Virus record (IMG/VR): IMGVR_UViG_3300044712_000688
Span: 1 to 64,000 of that record
DNA length: 64,000 nt
Direction: 5' to 3' (one strand)
DNA from: a virus
In this document: in pieces, positions 51,659 to 58,992 of the stretch
Numbering within the stretch: the stretch's first letter is position 1
How the letters are laid out: each line of letters opens with the position of its first letter
Program-made: the position numbers and the translations under genes
The notes under the pieces: generated by a model
Databases searched by the model: none
Told to the model about the DNA's origin: nothing
What the model saw: only the letters and a program-made list of their open reading frames with translations

Positions 51659-51961
51659 ATGAAAAATGAAATGCTTTACCGCGAAGCCCTCGGACACATT
51701 GTTCGAGAGGAACGGATCGATCAGGGACTGACTCTACGCCAGGTCGCAGCTCGTGCGAACATCGCACTCGGATACCTAAGCGAGGTCGAGCGCGGACAGA
51801 AAGAGCCGTCCTCTGTAATTGTGGAATGCCTAGCAACCGGACTTGGTCTAAGTACAGGCGAGCTGATTATTCGCGCCGGGATCCTGGTGGGTGGATACAA
51901 CATTCCAGATACTGTCGAAGAGCTGCTGGTCGATCTAGGCCAAAAAACTTTCGCCAAATAG
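51659..51961 (+). CDS. XRE-family regulator, ClgR-like
   Basis: 100 residues from the ATG at 51659. HIVREERIDQGLTLRQVAARA and ALGYLSEVERGQKEPSSVIV form a Cro/C1-type HTH very like actinobacterial ClgR, the activator of Clp protease genes. Unlike its neighbours it is rich in GATC and AGCT and uses a leaderless promoter, so it looks transplanted into this block. May bind the host clp promoters or the repeated phage element. Confidence 0.85.
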   Translation: MKNEMLYREALGHIVREERIDQGLTLRQVAARANIALGYLSEVERGQKEPSSVIVECLATGLGLSTGELIIRAGILVGGYNIPDTVEELLVDLGQKTFAK

Positions 51962-52036
51962 TTTGTATTTTCTCTGACTTAGTGTAAACTGGGGGCGTGC
52001 CTGAAAAAGAGTAGGGCGTAGGGAAAGGGAAGTCCA

Positions 52037-52510
52037 ATGGGACTAGATATGTATCTATCTGCTCGCAAGTACGTGAGTGGTTACGATTTCAACAAAGAGC
52101 CAGAAAAGCAGGCGTACGCTGAAGTTCTATCTGCTAGTGGCTTGACCAAGTCAGACTTGGAATATGGGAACCCAAGTGCCAACATCGTGATTAGCGTGGG
52201 GTACTGGCGCAAGGCGAACCAAATCCACAACTGGTTTGTTCAGAATGTTCAGGGTGGGGTTGATGAGTGCCAAAGGGCTTGGGTATCTCGTGAGCAACTG
52301 GCTGAACTTCTTCAGGCGTGCGAAACTGTTTTGGCTGATGCCACGAAGGCCGAAGAGTTGTTGCCACCACAGAGTGGGTTCTTCTTCGGAAGTACTGACC
52401 TTGATGAGTGGTACTACGAAGATGTGAAGTACACCGCCAAAATGCTGAACCACCTTTTGACTTCGGAAAATCTGAAGGAGTACGATTTCGAATACCAATC
52501 CAGTTGGTAG
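52037..52510 (+). CDS. Conserved phage protein
   Basis: 157 residues. MGLDMYLSARKYVSG, VGYWRKANQIHNWFVQNVQG, LPPQSGFFFGSTDLDEWY: a family found in many phages with no known function. TAAACT (51984-51989) may be the -10. A strong terminator follows. Confidence 0.82.
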   Translation: MGLDMYLSARKYVSGYDFNKEPEKQAYAEVLSASGLTKSDLEYGNPSANIVISVGYWRKANQIHNWFVQNVQGGVDECQRAWVSREQLAELLQACETVLADATKAEELLPPQSGFFFGSTDLDEWYYEDVKYTAKMLNHLLTSENLKEYDFEYQSSW

Positions 52511-52526
52511 TCGTTTCCCTAAAAAG

Positions 52527-52562
52527 CAAGAACCCTCGCCTTCGGGCGGGGGTTCTTGTTTG
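52527..52562. terminator. Rho-independent terminator
   Basis: CAAGAACCCTCGCC-TTCG-GGCGGGGGTTCTTG (52527-52558), flanked by A-run and T-run; could work both ways. Confidence 0.93.
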
Positions 52563-52638
52563 GCGTGAGCGCAGCTGAACCGGATCAATGGATTACGCGC
52601 TCGCGGTTTGGGTGATCCAGGCTGGGGGCTACCGTCGG

Positions 52639-52725
52639 AACTTCCAACGAAAAAAATTTCTCGTATGAAGTTGCGTATTATCGGCGTATCCTGCTAAACT
52701 CTAAGGGTGGACGAAAAAGTTCACT
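52639..52725 (+). promoter_or_regulatory. Element, promoter and 5' hairpin of ssb
   Basis: AACTTCCAACGAA (52639-52651), then TTGCGT and TAAACT, then GTGGAC-GAAAAA-GTTCAC near the predicted 5' end, and finally AAAGGGAAACAA before the ATG at 52749. Confidence 0.6.
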
Positions 52726-52748
52726 TGGAAACTATCAAAGGGAAACAA

Positions 52749-53138
52749 ATGGAAACCGTATCAGTCACTGGTCTAGTAGCAACCACACCTCGCCACATCG
52801 TAACTCAGGACGGCTTGCCGATTACTTCATTCCGTCTCGCGAGTTCTTACCGTCGGTTTGACCTCAACCAAGGCAAGTGGGTGGACGGCGAGACGAATTG
52901 GTTCACCGTCACTTCGTTCAAGCAACTCGCTATCAACGCGTCTCAGTCTGTAAGCAAGGGCGACCGTATCACCGTCACTGGCACTCTTCGCGTTCGCGAC
53001 TGGGACACTGGCGACCGTTCAGGAACTTCGGTTGAACTTGAGGCTACCTCAATGGGACACGACCTCGCTTGGGGAACTTCGGTTTTCACTCGCACCGTTT
53101 TGGTTCGCGAGGTTGAGCCTGAGGAGGAGTTAGTCTAA
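52749..53138 (+). CDS. ssb: Single-stranded DNA-binding protein
   Basis: 129 residues from the ATG at 52749, which has the standard leader; an upstream GTG frame is not needed. OB-fold: VSVTGLVATTPRHIVTQDG, FRLASSYRRFD, WFTVTSFKQLAINASQSVSK, GDRITVTGTLRVRDW. Shorter than host SSB and without the acidic DDDxPF tail (ends EVEPEEELV), so it may not recruit host partners. Coats ssDNA in replication. Confidence 0.88.
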   Translation: METVSVTGLVATTPRHIVTQDGLPITSFRLASSYRRFDLNQGKWVDGETNWFTVTSFKQLAINASQSVSKGDRITVTGTLRVRDWDTGDRSGTSVELEATSMGHDLAWGTSVFTRTVLVREVEPEEELV

Positions 53139-53297
53139 CCGCCAACTCAACCCGACAACCTGAGCAAGTTGTAAAACTGCTCGCCACTTATTTCTGGCTG
53201 GTCCAGGCGCGATCGATCTGCAGCTGGAGATCAAGGCTCGAAAAAAAGTTTCTGGCGTGTCGTTGAAAATGTCAGTGGGTGGTGCTACATTTGAAGT

Positions 53298-53504
53298 ATG
53301 TCAAACAGAAAAGAATTCAAGCAGATAGTCAAGGTCGCCGAGTCCAAGGGCTGGGTCGTGACTCTGACTAAGGGGGGACACTTGAAGTGGACTTCGCCAA
53401 CTGGGCAAATAGTTTTTTCCGCGTCCACGCCGTCAGACGGGCGTGCCGTCAAAAACCTAGTGTCGGAACTTCGCCGACACGGAATCACAATCGAGAGGAA
53501 ATAA
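53298..53504 (+). CDS. HicA-like protein
   Basis: 68 residues. FKQIVKVAESKGWVVTLTKG, GHLKWTSPTGQIVFSASTPS, KNLVSELRRHG is the dsRBD-like HicA fold, with the catalytic His in the GHLKW strand. HicA toxins cut mRNA, but no HicB antitoxin is encoded beside it. Orphan copies are frequent in phages and may have been recruited for another RNA task. Confidence 0.82.
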   Translation: MSNRKEFKQIVKVAESKGWVVTLTKGGHLKWTSPTGQIVFSASTPSDGRAVKNLVSELRRHGITIERK

Positions 53505-53505
53505 A

Positions 53506-53709
53506 TTGAGCAAGCAGGTATTTTTTGTCATTGGCGTTGATTTAGATGATAAAGAGGTTTTTATCGCAGATGACACTTATTCAGCGCGGTTTAGTGAAGA
53601 TGAGCAAGTTTGGGATACAGACGCAAACGAGTGGATTGAAGATGACGATAGGAAATACTATCTCGATGCGTTAGACCTTTTGAACACGAAGCGTCTAGCA
53701 AAAGACTAG
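53506..53709 (+). CDS. Hypothetical acidic protein
   Basis: 67 residues, TTG start one base after the HicA-like gene. VFFVIGVDLDDKEVFIADDT followed by acidic residues. Its position might suggest an antitoxin-like partner, but it has no HicB features. Confidence 0.62.
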   Translation: MSKQVFFVIGVDLDDKEVFIADDTYSARFSEDEQVWDTDANEWIEDDDRKYYLDALDLLNTKRLAKD

Positions 53710-53744
53710 GGGCGCGGCGCTCGCCGGATCGCTGGAAAAAAACT

Positions 53745-53810
53745 TTCGTTGAAAGTTGCCAAAATGTCGGCATAGTATGCTAAAGTTCTATTAGTTGGGA
53801 AATGCCCAAC
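53745..53810 (+). promoter_or_regulatory. Element, promoter and 5' hairpin module
   Basis: TTCGTTGAAAGTT (53745-53757), TAGTAT (53773-53778) or TAAAGT (53781-53786) as -10, then GTTGGG-AAATG-CCCAAC (53794-53810) at the predicted 5' end. Confidence 0.62.
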
Positions 53811-53822
53811 AGTTAGGGAGAC

Positions 53823-54032
53823 ATGGAACCTCAAGTTCTAACTGACGCACTAGCGTCAATCGCAGATGCCAACTCGAAGTTGGATGCCATTCAACCACTA
53901 TCCGAGGCTGTTTCTAGCCTTATGGTCGTGGCTAACCTTTTGACTGACCTCAAGATGTTTGAGCAGGTCAATTCGGTTCTCGAAGTATCAAACTCACTTC
54001 TGGAAATCGTGAACTCACGCCTAAACGCTTAG
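53823..54032 (+). CDS. Helical/coiled-coil protein
   Basis: 69 residues: DALASIADANSKLDAIQPLS, then EQVNSVLEVSNSLLEIVNS. Leucine and valine fall in heptads, so a helical bundle is likely. GTTAGGGAGAC ribosome site. Function unknown. Confidence 0.7.
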   Translation: MEPQVLTDALASIADANSKLDAIQPLSEAVSSLMVVANLLTDLKMFEQVNSVLEVSNSLLEIVNSRLNA

Positions 54033-54048
54033 GCTAGGTTCGAGAGCG

Positions 54049-54083
54049 AACGCTCACCCTTCGGGGTGGGCGTTTTCTCTTTG
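54049..54083 (+). terminator. Rho-independent terminator
   Basis: AACGCTCACCC-TTCG-GGGTGGGCGTT (54049-54074), then TTCTCTTT. Confidence 0.92.
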
Positions 54084-54233
54084 TCCGGTGAGTGGAGAGC
54101 TGCAACTCAGATCGATCTAACCCTGGCCGGCCGATCCCGAGCTGGTGAAAAGTTTTCTTCGTTGGTTGTTGCGTTTTTTATCAGTTGATGGTAATTTTGT
54201 TGTGTAGCGAGTTGCTACGGAAAGTAGGGAAAA

Positions 54234-54464
54234 TTGAAGTTTTACATTCGCAGGGCAGTTGTTGGAATTATCTCAATTCCATTCGTGGCTGGTGCTTGGT
54301 GCTTTTTCTATTTGTTGTTGTTGCTGGCTGGTGGCGAGAGTAATCAAACCATTACCGAAACTTTTCAGAATGGTATTTTGATTGGAGTTGTTTTGGCATT
54401 GGTTTTCACTTTTGCCCCGCAGGTGAATGCTTTCGTGGAAAAGTTCACTGGCTCACCTGACTAA
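54234..54464 (+). CDS. Small membrane protein
   Basis: 76 residues, TTG start after GTAGGGAAAA. Two hydrophobic segments: VVGIISIPFVAGAWCFFYLL and ILIGVVLALVFTFAPQV. Function unknown. A weak terminator (CCCC...GGGG, TTTTCTTCT, 54482-54515) follows. Confidence 0.68.
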   Translation: MKFYIRRAVVGIISIPFVAGAWCFFYLLLLLAGGESNQTITETFQNGILIGVVLALVFTFAPQVNAFVEKFTGSPD

Positions 54465-54481
54465 CATTCGTTCGAAGTCAA

Positions 54482-54515
54482 CCCCGCAGCTCTCGCAGCT
54501 CGTGGGGTTTTCTTC
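54482..54515 (+). terminator. Probable terminator
   Basis: CCCC and GGGG arms around an AGCT-AGCT inner pair, followed by TTTTCTTCT. Confidence 0.7.
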
Positions 54516-54667
54516 TGCCCTGGCTGGTTGATTGATCGCCGGAGATCCTGCAGCTGAAAAGTTTGAAGATCTTAGGGCTGAAAAAGTCTGGGCGAGTTGT
54601 TGCAAAATGTCAGGGGTCTATGCAATAATTAGGTGTGGTCAAGTTGACCACCTACGAAGGGAAACTA

Positions 54668-55192
54668 ATGGGAACTCGAAACCTAACCGCAGTAATCAAG
54701 AATGGCTCACCTGTAATCGCGCAGTATGGCCAATGGGATGGCTACCCCGAAGGTCAGGGAGCAACTGTCTATGAATTTATCAAGGGCGCTGGCGTTGCGA
54801 AACTTGAAGCGAACTTGGACAAGGCTTACTGGGCAGACGAAGCCGAACTCAAGGCGATTGACTTGAAGTATGCTGGCCCCGATGGCTGGATGACTATGGA
54901 ACAAGCCGAAGCATTTGGCAAGGATTATCCAAGTCTCTCGCGCAACACTTGTGCCGAAATCCTAAGCGTGGTTGCCAACGCAACCGAGCGTGTGCCATTG
55001 GTCAACGAAATGGAATTCTTACAGGACACTCTGTTTTGCGAGTGGGCGTATGTGCTTGACCTTGACGTTCACACTCTCAAGGTCTACGCTGGGTCAACCG
55101 AGCCTTGTGCCGAGTTTGACCTTTACAGTATGCCAAGCACTCTTGCCGAGTTTGTGAAGGGTTGCTACAGCGCGAGCGAGTCTCGCGTCTAG
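54668..55192 (+). CDS. Conserved phage protein (MGTRNLT family)
   Basis: 174 residues from the ATG at 54668. MGTRNLTAVIKNGSPVIAQY and GQWDGYPEGQGATVYEFIKG are typical of a phage family of unknown function. The leader has a perfect hairpin GTGGTCAA-G-TTGACCAC about 20 nt upstream, then GAAGGGAAACTA. Replaces an upstream in-frame GTG that falls inside the hairpin. Confidence 0.82.
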   Translation: MGTRNLTAVIKNGSPVIAQYGQWDGYPEGQGATVYEFIKGAGVAKLEANLDKAYWADEAELKAIDLKYAGPDGWMTMEQAEAFGKDYPSLSRNTCAEILSVVANATERVPLVNEMEFLQDTLFCEWAYVLDLDVHTLKVYAGSTEPCAEFDLYSMPSTLAEFVKGCYSASESRV

Positions 55193-55206
55193 TCGCAACA
55201 AAAGAA

Positions 55207-55238
55207 TGCCCCCGCAGAAATGCGGGGGTTTTCTTTTG
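55207..55238 (+). terminator. Rho-independent terminator
   Basis: CCCCCGCA-GAAA-TGCGGGGG (55209-55228), then TTTTCTTTT. Confidence 0.92.
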
Positions 55239-55423
55239 TCTGGAGATCTTCGAACTAGCTGACCCGCCGGACCGCCTGGACTGCAGCTCGAGAGTGGAAA
55301 ATTTTCGTTACAAATCTGTTACCAAAAAAGTTGCCTCTGGACTTGACTTGCGAAATGTATGCCACTAGGCTTGGTATTACAAGCGAACACAAGGTTGGCT
55401 TGTTTTCTAGGGAAAGGACGAAA

Positions 55424-55723
55424 ATGGCTAAGGCTGTTGTCGTTGATGTTGTGGCACTGATTGACGAACTGATTGAGGTTCGTGAAGCAAAGGCTGAACT
55501 GTCTGCTCGTGAGAGCGTAATCCGCAAGTCGGTTCTTGGAGCGACTGGCAACACTGCTGTTCAGATTGCTGACGAGGCTGGCGTGATTATCGCTGAGGTC
55601 ACTGAGAGCGTTCGCCGTTCAGTCGGGGACTGGGACGAGTTCGAAGCGACCTATCCAGAGGCTTACGAGGCTCTGGTCAAGTTCACTGATGTGCTGACTC
55701 TCAACACTCTCAAAAAGAAGTAA
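55424..55723 (+). CDS. Hypothetical protein, paralogue of 62149-62451
   Basis: 99 residues from the ATG at 55424. VVALIDELIEVREAKAELSA, then EVTESVRRSV and DWDEFEATYPEAYEALVKFT, the last part nearly identical to the second copy 6.7 kb away. The promoter is TTGACT-17-TAGGCT and the leader holds ACAAGC/GCTTGT. No function known. Confidence 0.75.
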   Translation: MAKAVVVDVVALIDELIEVREAKAELSARESVIRKSVLGATGNTAVQIADEAGVIIAEVTESVRRSVGDWDEFEATYPEAYEALVKFTDVLTLNTLKKK

Positions 55724-55737
55724 GTCGAGAAATCGCA

Positions 55738-55770
55738 AACCCCTCAGTCGAGAGACTGGGGGGTTTTGCT
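55738..55770 (+). terminator. Rho-independent terminator
   Basis: AACCCCTCAGTC-GAGA-GACTGGGGGGTT, then TTGCTTT. Confidence 0.9.
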
Positions 55771-55912
55771 TTATCCCGAAATCTGGTCAATCCGCCGGAC
55801 CGCCTGGACTCTCGCCGAGATCGCTGTTCGTTCGTTCGTTCGAAGTTATGAAGCAGCTTAGTGGCAGCTCGTGGCAGCTCGTGAGCGTTACAAATTCGTT
55901 ATCAAAAAATAC

Positions 55913-55941
55913 TTGACACGCTTTGGGTTGGGTAGTATATT
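55913..55941 (+). promoter_or_regulatory. Consensus promoter of mini-gene
   Basis: TTGACA (55913-55918), 17-nt spacer, TATATT (55936-55941). Confidence 0.75.
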
Positions 55942-55972
55942 TGAAGTTAGAAAGGGAGATAGGGGGTGTGAG

Positions 55973-56029
55973 ATGTGTGAGGACTTTCCTTGCTGTGGCC
56001 ATGACCATGGCGACTGCCCAAGACGGTAG
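55973..56029 (+). CDS. 18-residue Cys/His peptide with its own transcription unit
   Basis: MCEDFPCCGHDHGDCPRR, read from an ATG preceded by AAAGGGAGATAGGGGG. Four Cys and two His in 18 residues. It has a consensus promoter 32 nt upstream and a perfect terminator 11 nt downstream and nothing else in the unit, so it is either a real peptide or a short RNA. Similar 'CPDYPCCGH' peptides occur in other actinophages as far as I recall. Likely binds one zinc. Confidence 0.6.
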   Translation: MCEDFPCCGHDHGDCPRR

Positions 56030-56039
56030 TTGATAAAGA

Positions 56040-56068
56040 GCCCTGGCTTCGGCCAGGGTTTCTTTTTG
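56040..56068 (+). terminator. Rho-independent terminator
   Basis: CCCTGGC-TTCG-GCCAGGG (56041-56058), then TTTCTTTTT. Confidence 0.93.
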
Positions 56069-56193
56069 CCCGGACCGGACCGGAGCTGATCTTGCAGCTT
56101 GTCAATCTGCCAGAAATTCCGTTATCTTTTTGTTATGGAAATTTGTACAAACTGACTTGCGCTAAGTGGCAAAGTGTGGTTTACTATTACTAA

Positions 56194-56376
56194 CAATTCA
56201 ATAGTGTTCTTAGTCGCAACATCTAATGGCTATGGATTACCAACTTGGGCTTGATACTAGTAAGAGTCGCTCGTTTGTAAATACGGTTTCAGATTTCCCT
56301 TCGACAAGAAATGAGAATTGGTCTCTGCAGAGACAGAACCCCCTAGGCGACGGTCTGGGGGGTTTTCTCATTTCTG
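56194..56376 (+). ncRNA. Candidate phage small RNA 1
   Basis: Upstream TTGCGC (56157-56162) and TACTAT (56182-56187) form a promoter with a long 19-nt spacer. The 3' part folds into a three-way junction: AGAAATGAGAA (56307-56317) pairs perfectly with TTCTCATTTCT (56365-56375) and encloses GTCTC-TGCA-GAGAC (56321-56334) and CCCCCTAG/CTGGGGGG (56339-56362, terminator-like, TTTTCT after). A short frame from 56227 has no ribosome site and runs through the terminator. It shares ACTTGGGCTTGA and TCGCTCG with candidate RNA 2. Confidence 0.5.
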
Positions 56377-56462
56377 GGGTGGTCGATCCGGCGTGATGCG
56401 TTTCGATCGGATTCAAAGCTGCAGCTCGCCAGGGCCGGATCGATCGACACGCAGCGAAAACA

Positions 56463-56475
56463 TTCGTTGAAAGTT
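56463..56475 (+). repeat. TTCGTTGAAAGTT element
   Basis: Copy of the intergenic element just before the promoter region of the next gene. Confidence 0.7.
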
Positions 56476-56521
56476 TTCCTTATGTATGGTAAGTTTGTAG
56501 TGGATAGAAAGGGGTAGCCAA

Positions 56522-56839
56522 ATGGCTCGAATTCCAAATTACAAGATTGAAGAAAAACTGAAGAACTTTGAAAGTTTTGAGAACTACAACCGAACCATTA
56601 CCGCGGTTCGTGACGGTTCTCGCTATTCGATTGTTCACTGGAACACACCGATTCTTGAGTATGACGTGGACAAGTCTGAGATTGTCATGTTTCGCAGTTA
56701 CCACATTTCTCAAACAACTAGCACGCTGGTCGGCCGTATCTTGCGCTCGCTACCGCCCGAAGTTGTGCTTGAGATGTCGCGCAAGTTTTCGGAGCGCCGA
56801 GAGCAGTATCGCATTTTGAAAATGGCTCGCTTGATTTGA
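56522..56839 (+). CDS. Conserved phage protein
   Basis: 105 residues. ITAVRDGSRYSIVHWNTPIL, YDVDKSEI, then SYHISQTTSTLVGRILRSLP: the last phrase (SxTTSxLxGRILR) recurs in phage proteins of unknown function. GAAAGGGGTAGCCAA ribosome leader. Confidence 0.76.
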   Translation: MARIPNYKIEEKLKNFESFENYNRTITAVRDGSRYSIVHWNTPILEYDVDKSEIVMFRSYHISQTTSTLVGRILRSLPPEVVLEMSRKFSERREQYRILKMARLI

Positions 56840-56851
56840 AAGTGAGCAAAC

Positions 56852-56884
56852 CGGAACCCCGCCCAAGTGGCGGGGTTTTGTTTT
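56852..56884 (+). terminator. Rho-independent terminator
   Basis: ACCCCGCC-CAAGT-GGCGGGGT (56856-56876), then TTTGTTTT. Confidence 0.92.
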
Positions 56885-56953
56885 GATCGGATCTAGTGCC
56901 GAGAGCTCGCCCCGGGTTCGCAGCTGATCGATCTGAAGACACGAAAGAAAATG

Positions 56954-57015
56954 TTCGTTGGAAGTTGCGTGTTGTTTCGAAATGCGGTATCTTTTTATTA
57001 GGCGAAAACGCCTAA
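56954..57015 (+). promoter_or_regulatory. Element, promoter and 5' hairpin module
   Basis: TTCGTTGGAAGTT (56954-56966) overlaps the -35 TTGCGT (56965-56970); 17-nt spacer; TATCTT (56988-56993); then TTAGGCG-AAAA-CGCCTAA (56998-57015) at the predicted start of the RNA. ACGAAAGGGAAACGAA follows before the ATG. Confidence 0.72.
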
Positions 57016-57031
57016 ACGAAAGGGAAACGAA

Positions 57032-57349
57032 ATGGCAATGACCAAGAGAACAGCACACCTTTTGACTAGTGACTTTTGCCTAAAGGGTCACGACATTCGG
57101 GATAAAGAAGTTGCTCTCACTAGACACAATAGGCGCAACGGTGACGGCGAAATTGTTGGCGTGACGATTAGGTGTCGTGTCTGCTGGAACGATACCAGTA
57201 GGGAGCAGATGTATAAATTCAGGAAAACCGCTGGAACACCTGCTCTACAAATCAAGCGCTTACTAATCAAGCACCCAGAACTCGCACCTGCTCTACTGGA
57301 ACACGCTAAAAACCTGCTGTTGGCGCAGGCTATGAGCGTCAAGTCTTAG
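57032..57349 (+). CDS. Hypothetical Cys-containing protein
   Basis: 105 residues. SDFCLKGHDIRDKEV and IRCRVCWNDTSRE suggest a zinc site like those of small HNH-related proteins, but no HNH residues are present. C-terminal half is helical and basic. Function unknown. Confidence 0.72.
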   Translation: MAMTKRTAHLLTSDFCLKGHDIRDKEVALTRHNRRNGDGEIVGVTIRCRVCWNDTSREQMYKFRKTAGTPALQIKRLLIKHPELAPALLEHAKNLLLAQAMSVKS

Positions 57350-57396
57350 CAACTATCTCTGTAACAACTACCAACCAAAAACGAAAGGGAAACAAA

Positions 57397-57777
57397 ATGG
57401 CAAACTTTGATTTGATCGAGGAACGCGTTGAAGACGCAAAGGCAATTGCTTGGGACACTTGCCACAAGATTTATGTTCTTATGGATGATGAACAAGTCTC
57501 ACTTATGCGTAAGTATGAGTATGACCCGATTATCACCAAAGACGAAATGACCGCAACTGAAATGGCAGAGACTATCAAGAAGTGGTATGACGAAAGTTGT
57601 GGTTTGCGTTTCGTGAGCGCGGTCTCAACTATGCCCGAAGGTCAAGACGCTAACGAAGGTTTCGAAACCCTAATCGGGCAATTCGAAGAAGACGATTGTG
57701 AAGATTGTGGTGAGCGCGGTTGCGCTGGTGTCTGTAATGACTACGAAGACGAAGACGAAGAAGAAGAAGAAGACTAG
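57397..57777 (+). CDS. Hypothetical zinc/acidic protein
   Basis: 126 residues. Helical first 100 residues (LIEERVEDAKAIAWDTCHKI, YVLMDDEQVSLM), then CEDCGERGCAGVC and a tail of Glu and Asp. CGAAAGGGAAACAAA leader. Follows the previous gene by 47 nt, apparently without a terminator between. Confidence 0.73.
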   Translation: MANFDLIEERVEDAKAIAWDTCHKIYVLMDDEQVSLMRKYEYDPIITKDEMTATEMAETIKKWYDESCGLRFVSAVSTMPEGQDANEGFETLIGQFEEDDCEDCGERGCAGVCNDYEDEDEEEEED

Positions 57778-57856
57778 GGGGTGAGCTAAGCTTCGGCCGC
57801 GCTCGCGGATCGAAGTGGTCGCCCTGGTCGATCGATCGCCGGACACGAAAATAATC

Positions 57857-57916
57857 TTCGTTAGAAGTTGCGCTAACAACCAAAATACAGTATCTTTGTA
57901 GTAGGCAAATTGCCTA
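57857..57916 (+). promoter_or_regulatory. Element, promoter and 5' hairpin module
   Basis: TTCGTTAGAAGTT (57857-57869) overlaps TTGCGC (57868-57873); 17-nt spacer; TATCTT (57891-57896); TAGGCA-AAT-TGCCTA (57902-57916) at the predicted 5' end. Confidence 0.72.
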
Positions 57917-57934
57917 GAAAGTAGGGAAAGAAAA

Positions 57935-58144
57935 ATGAGTTTCGGAGAGCCGAAGTATCCAGATGTTCAGGTTCAGTTGGTCGGGGAAGACGGAAACGCT
58001 TTCGCGATTATGGGGCGTGTGGCTAGCGCACTAAAGAGCGCAGGTGTGTCTCAGTCTGAGATTGACGAATACTATGCCGAGAGCACAAGTGGCGATTATG
58101 ACCACTTGCTACGCACCGCAGTCAAATGGGTGGCGGTGGCATAA
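57935..58144 (+). CDS. Conserved small phage protein
   Basis: 69 residues. YPDVQVQLVGEDGNAFAIMG and SGDYDHLLRTAVKWV belong to a family frequent in phages, of unknown function. GTAGGGAAAGAAAA leader. The stop overlaps the next ATG. Confidence 0.8.
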   Translation: MSFGEPKYPDVQVQLVGEDGNAFAIMGRVASALKSAGVSQSEIDEYYAESTSGDYDHLLRTAVKWVAVA

Positions 58145-58491
58145 TGGGAGACCGCTCGCTGATTCAGATTGAGAGCAAGTCTTTCAAGACCCCGATTACC
58201 CTTTATGGACACTGGTCGGGTGGAGATAACCTAATCGCTGTTCGCAATGTGCTGACTCGCACTGACCGAATCGGAGACCCAAATTACCTAACCGCGCAGC
58301 TGTTCTATGAGTTCGCGGTGGCTTTGGGTGGCTACGCCGGAGAGTTGTCTTTCGGGATTGACGCCTATGGTGCTAGCGAGAGCGATGTCTGGGTTGATAA
58401 CGACACAGTGGTTGTGAACGCCGACACTGGAGAGTATTCAGTCGGTGGAGAATTGTTTACCGAATTTGCGAAAGTCGCAGATAGCGTGTAA
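58144..58491 (+). CDS. Conserved small phage protein
   Basis: 115 residues from the ATG at 58144 overlapping the previous stop. MGDRSLIQIESKSFKTPITL and YGHWSGGDNLIAVRNVL are typical of a phage family with no known role; the pair with the preceding gene is common. The 3' end also carries the promoter of candidate RNA 2. Confidence 0.8.
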   Translation: MGDRSLIQIESKSFKTPITLYGHWSGGDNLIAVRNVLTRTDRIGDPNYLTAQLFYEFAVALGGYAGELSFGIDAYGASESDVWVDNDTVVVNADTGEYSVGGELFTEFAKVADSV

Positions 58492-58494
58492 ACT
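58466..58494 (+). promoter_or_regulatory. Promoter of candidate small RNA 2
   Basis: TTGCGA (58466-58471), 17-nt spacer, TAAACT (58489-58494); located within the last codons of the preceding gene. Confidence 0.6.
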
Positions 58495-58500
58495 GATAGA

Positions 58501-58617
58501 AGTCACTTGGGCTTGAGATTACTCGCTCGGGTGATTATGCGGAAGGAGTTATCCCCCTTTCACCTTCCGCAAAGAGAGCGGTAGCAATTCCCCCCAATTG
58601 CTACCGTTTTTCTTTTG
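58501..58617 (+). ncRNA. Candidate phage small RNA 2
   Basis: About 115 nt from the predicted start to the T-run. Two strong hairpins: TGCGGAAGG/CCTTCCGCA (58538-58571), which buries a GGAAGGAG sequence in its stem and loop edge, and CGGTAGCAATT-CCCCCC-AATTGCTACCG (58579-58606) with TTTTTCTTTT, a terminator. No reading frame follows the ribosome-like sequence. The 5' part shares ACTTGGGCTTGA and TCGCTCG with candidate RNA 1. Confidence 0.5.
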
Positions 58618-58705
58618 TCTGGATTAGGGCCGCGCTCGCGGTGATCGATCAGAGCTGCACCCTGGCCGGACCGGAGCTTGCCGGGATCGAAACGCGCTCG
58701 CGGAA

Positions 58706-58718
58706 TTCGTTTGAAGTT
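58706..58718 (+). repeat. TTCGTTTGAAGTT element
   Basis: Copy of the intergenic element, ending at the TTGC of a -35-like box for the next gene. Confidence 0.72.
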
Positions 58719-58774
58719 GCTTGCTTTTCTTGTTGTTGTGGAGTAACCTGTTGGTATCCAAAGAAAGGGAAACA

Positions 58775-58915
58775 ATGGAAACCAAAGAGATTACCGAGTG
58801 CTACAAATGCCAAACCGAGATTGAAGCATTCGTTGGGCAAGTTCATCCGTTGTGTGATGAGTGTCAAGAAAGTTTTGACGATTGGTTCGCACAACAATTG
58901 CGGATGTTCAAGTAA
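58775..58915 (+). CDS. 46-residue zinc-ribbon peptide
   Basis: From the ATG at 58775 with AAGAAAGGGAAACA leader. CYKCQTEIEAF and CDECQESFDDW give a four-Cys zinc ribbon. TTGG-TAT-CCAA hairpin lies in the leader. Function unknown. Confidence 0.7.
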   Translation: METKEITECYKCQTEIEAFVGQVHPLCDECQESFDDWFAQQLRMFK

Positions 58916-58992
58916 TCGCACGACACGACTAACCTAGTTGCGTGTTTGAGCAAACTAGGCTAATCTGGAATTACCTAGAAAGGGGAAACGAA

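Noticed and set aside
56227-56394. Short frame in candidate small RNA 1
   Set aside because: No ribosome site, and it reads through the terminator hairpin into the spacer.
58641-58937. Frames on both strands between 58.6 and 58.9 kb
   Set aside because: They run across spacer, repeat element and promoter; only the 46-residue frame at 58775 has a proper leader.
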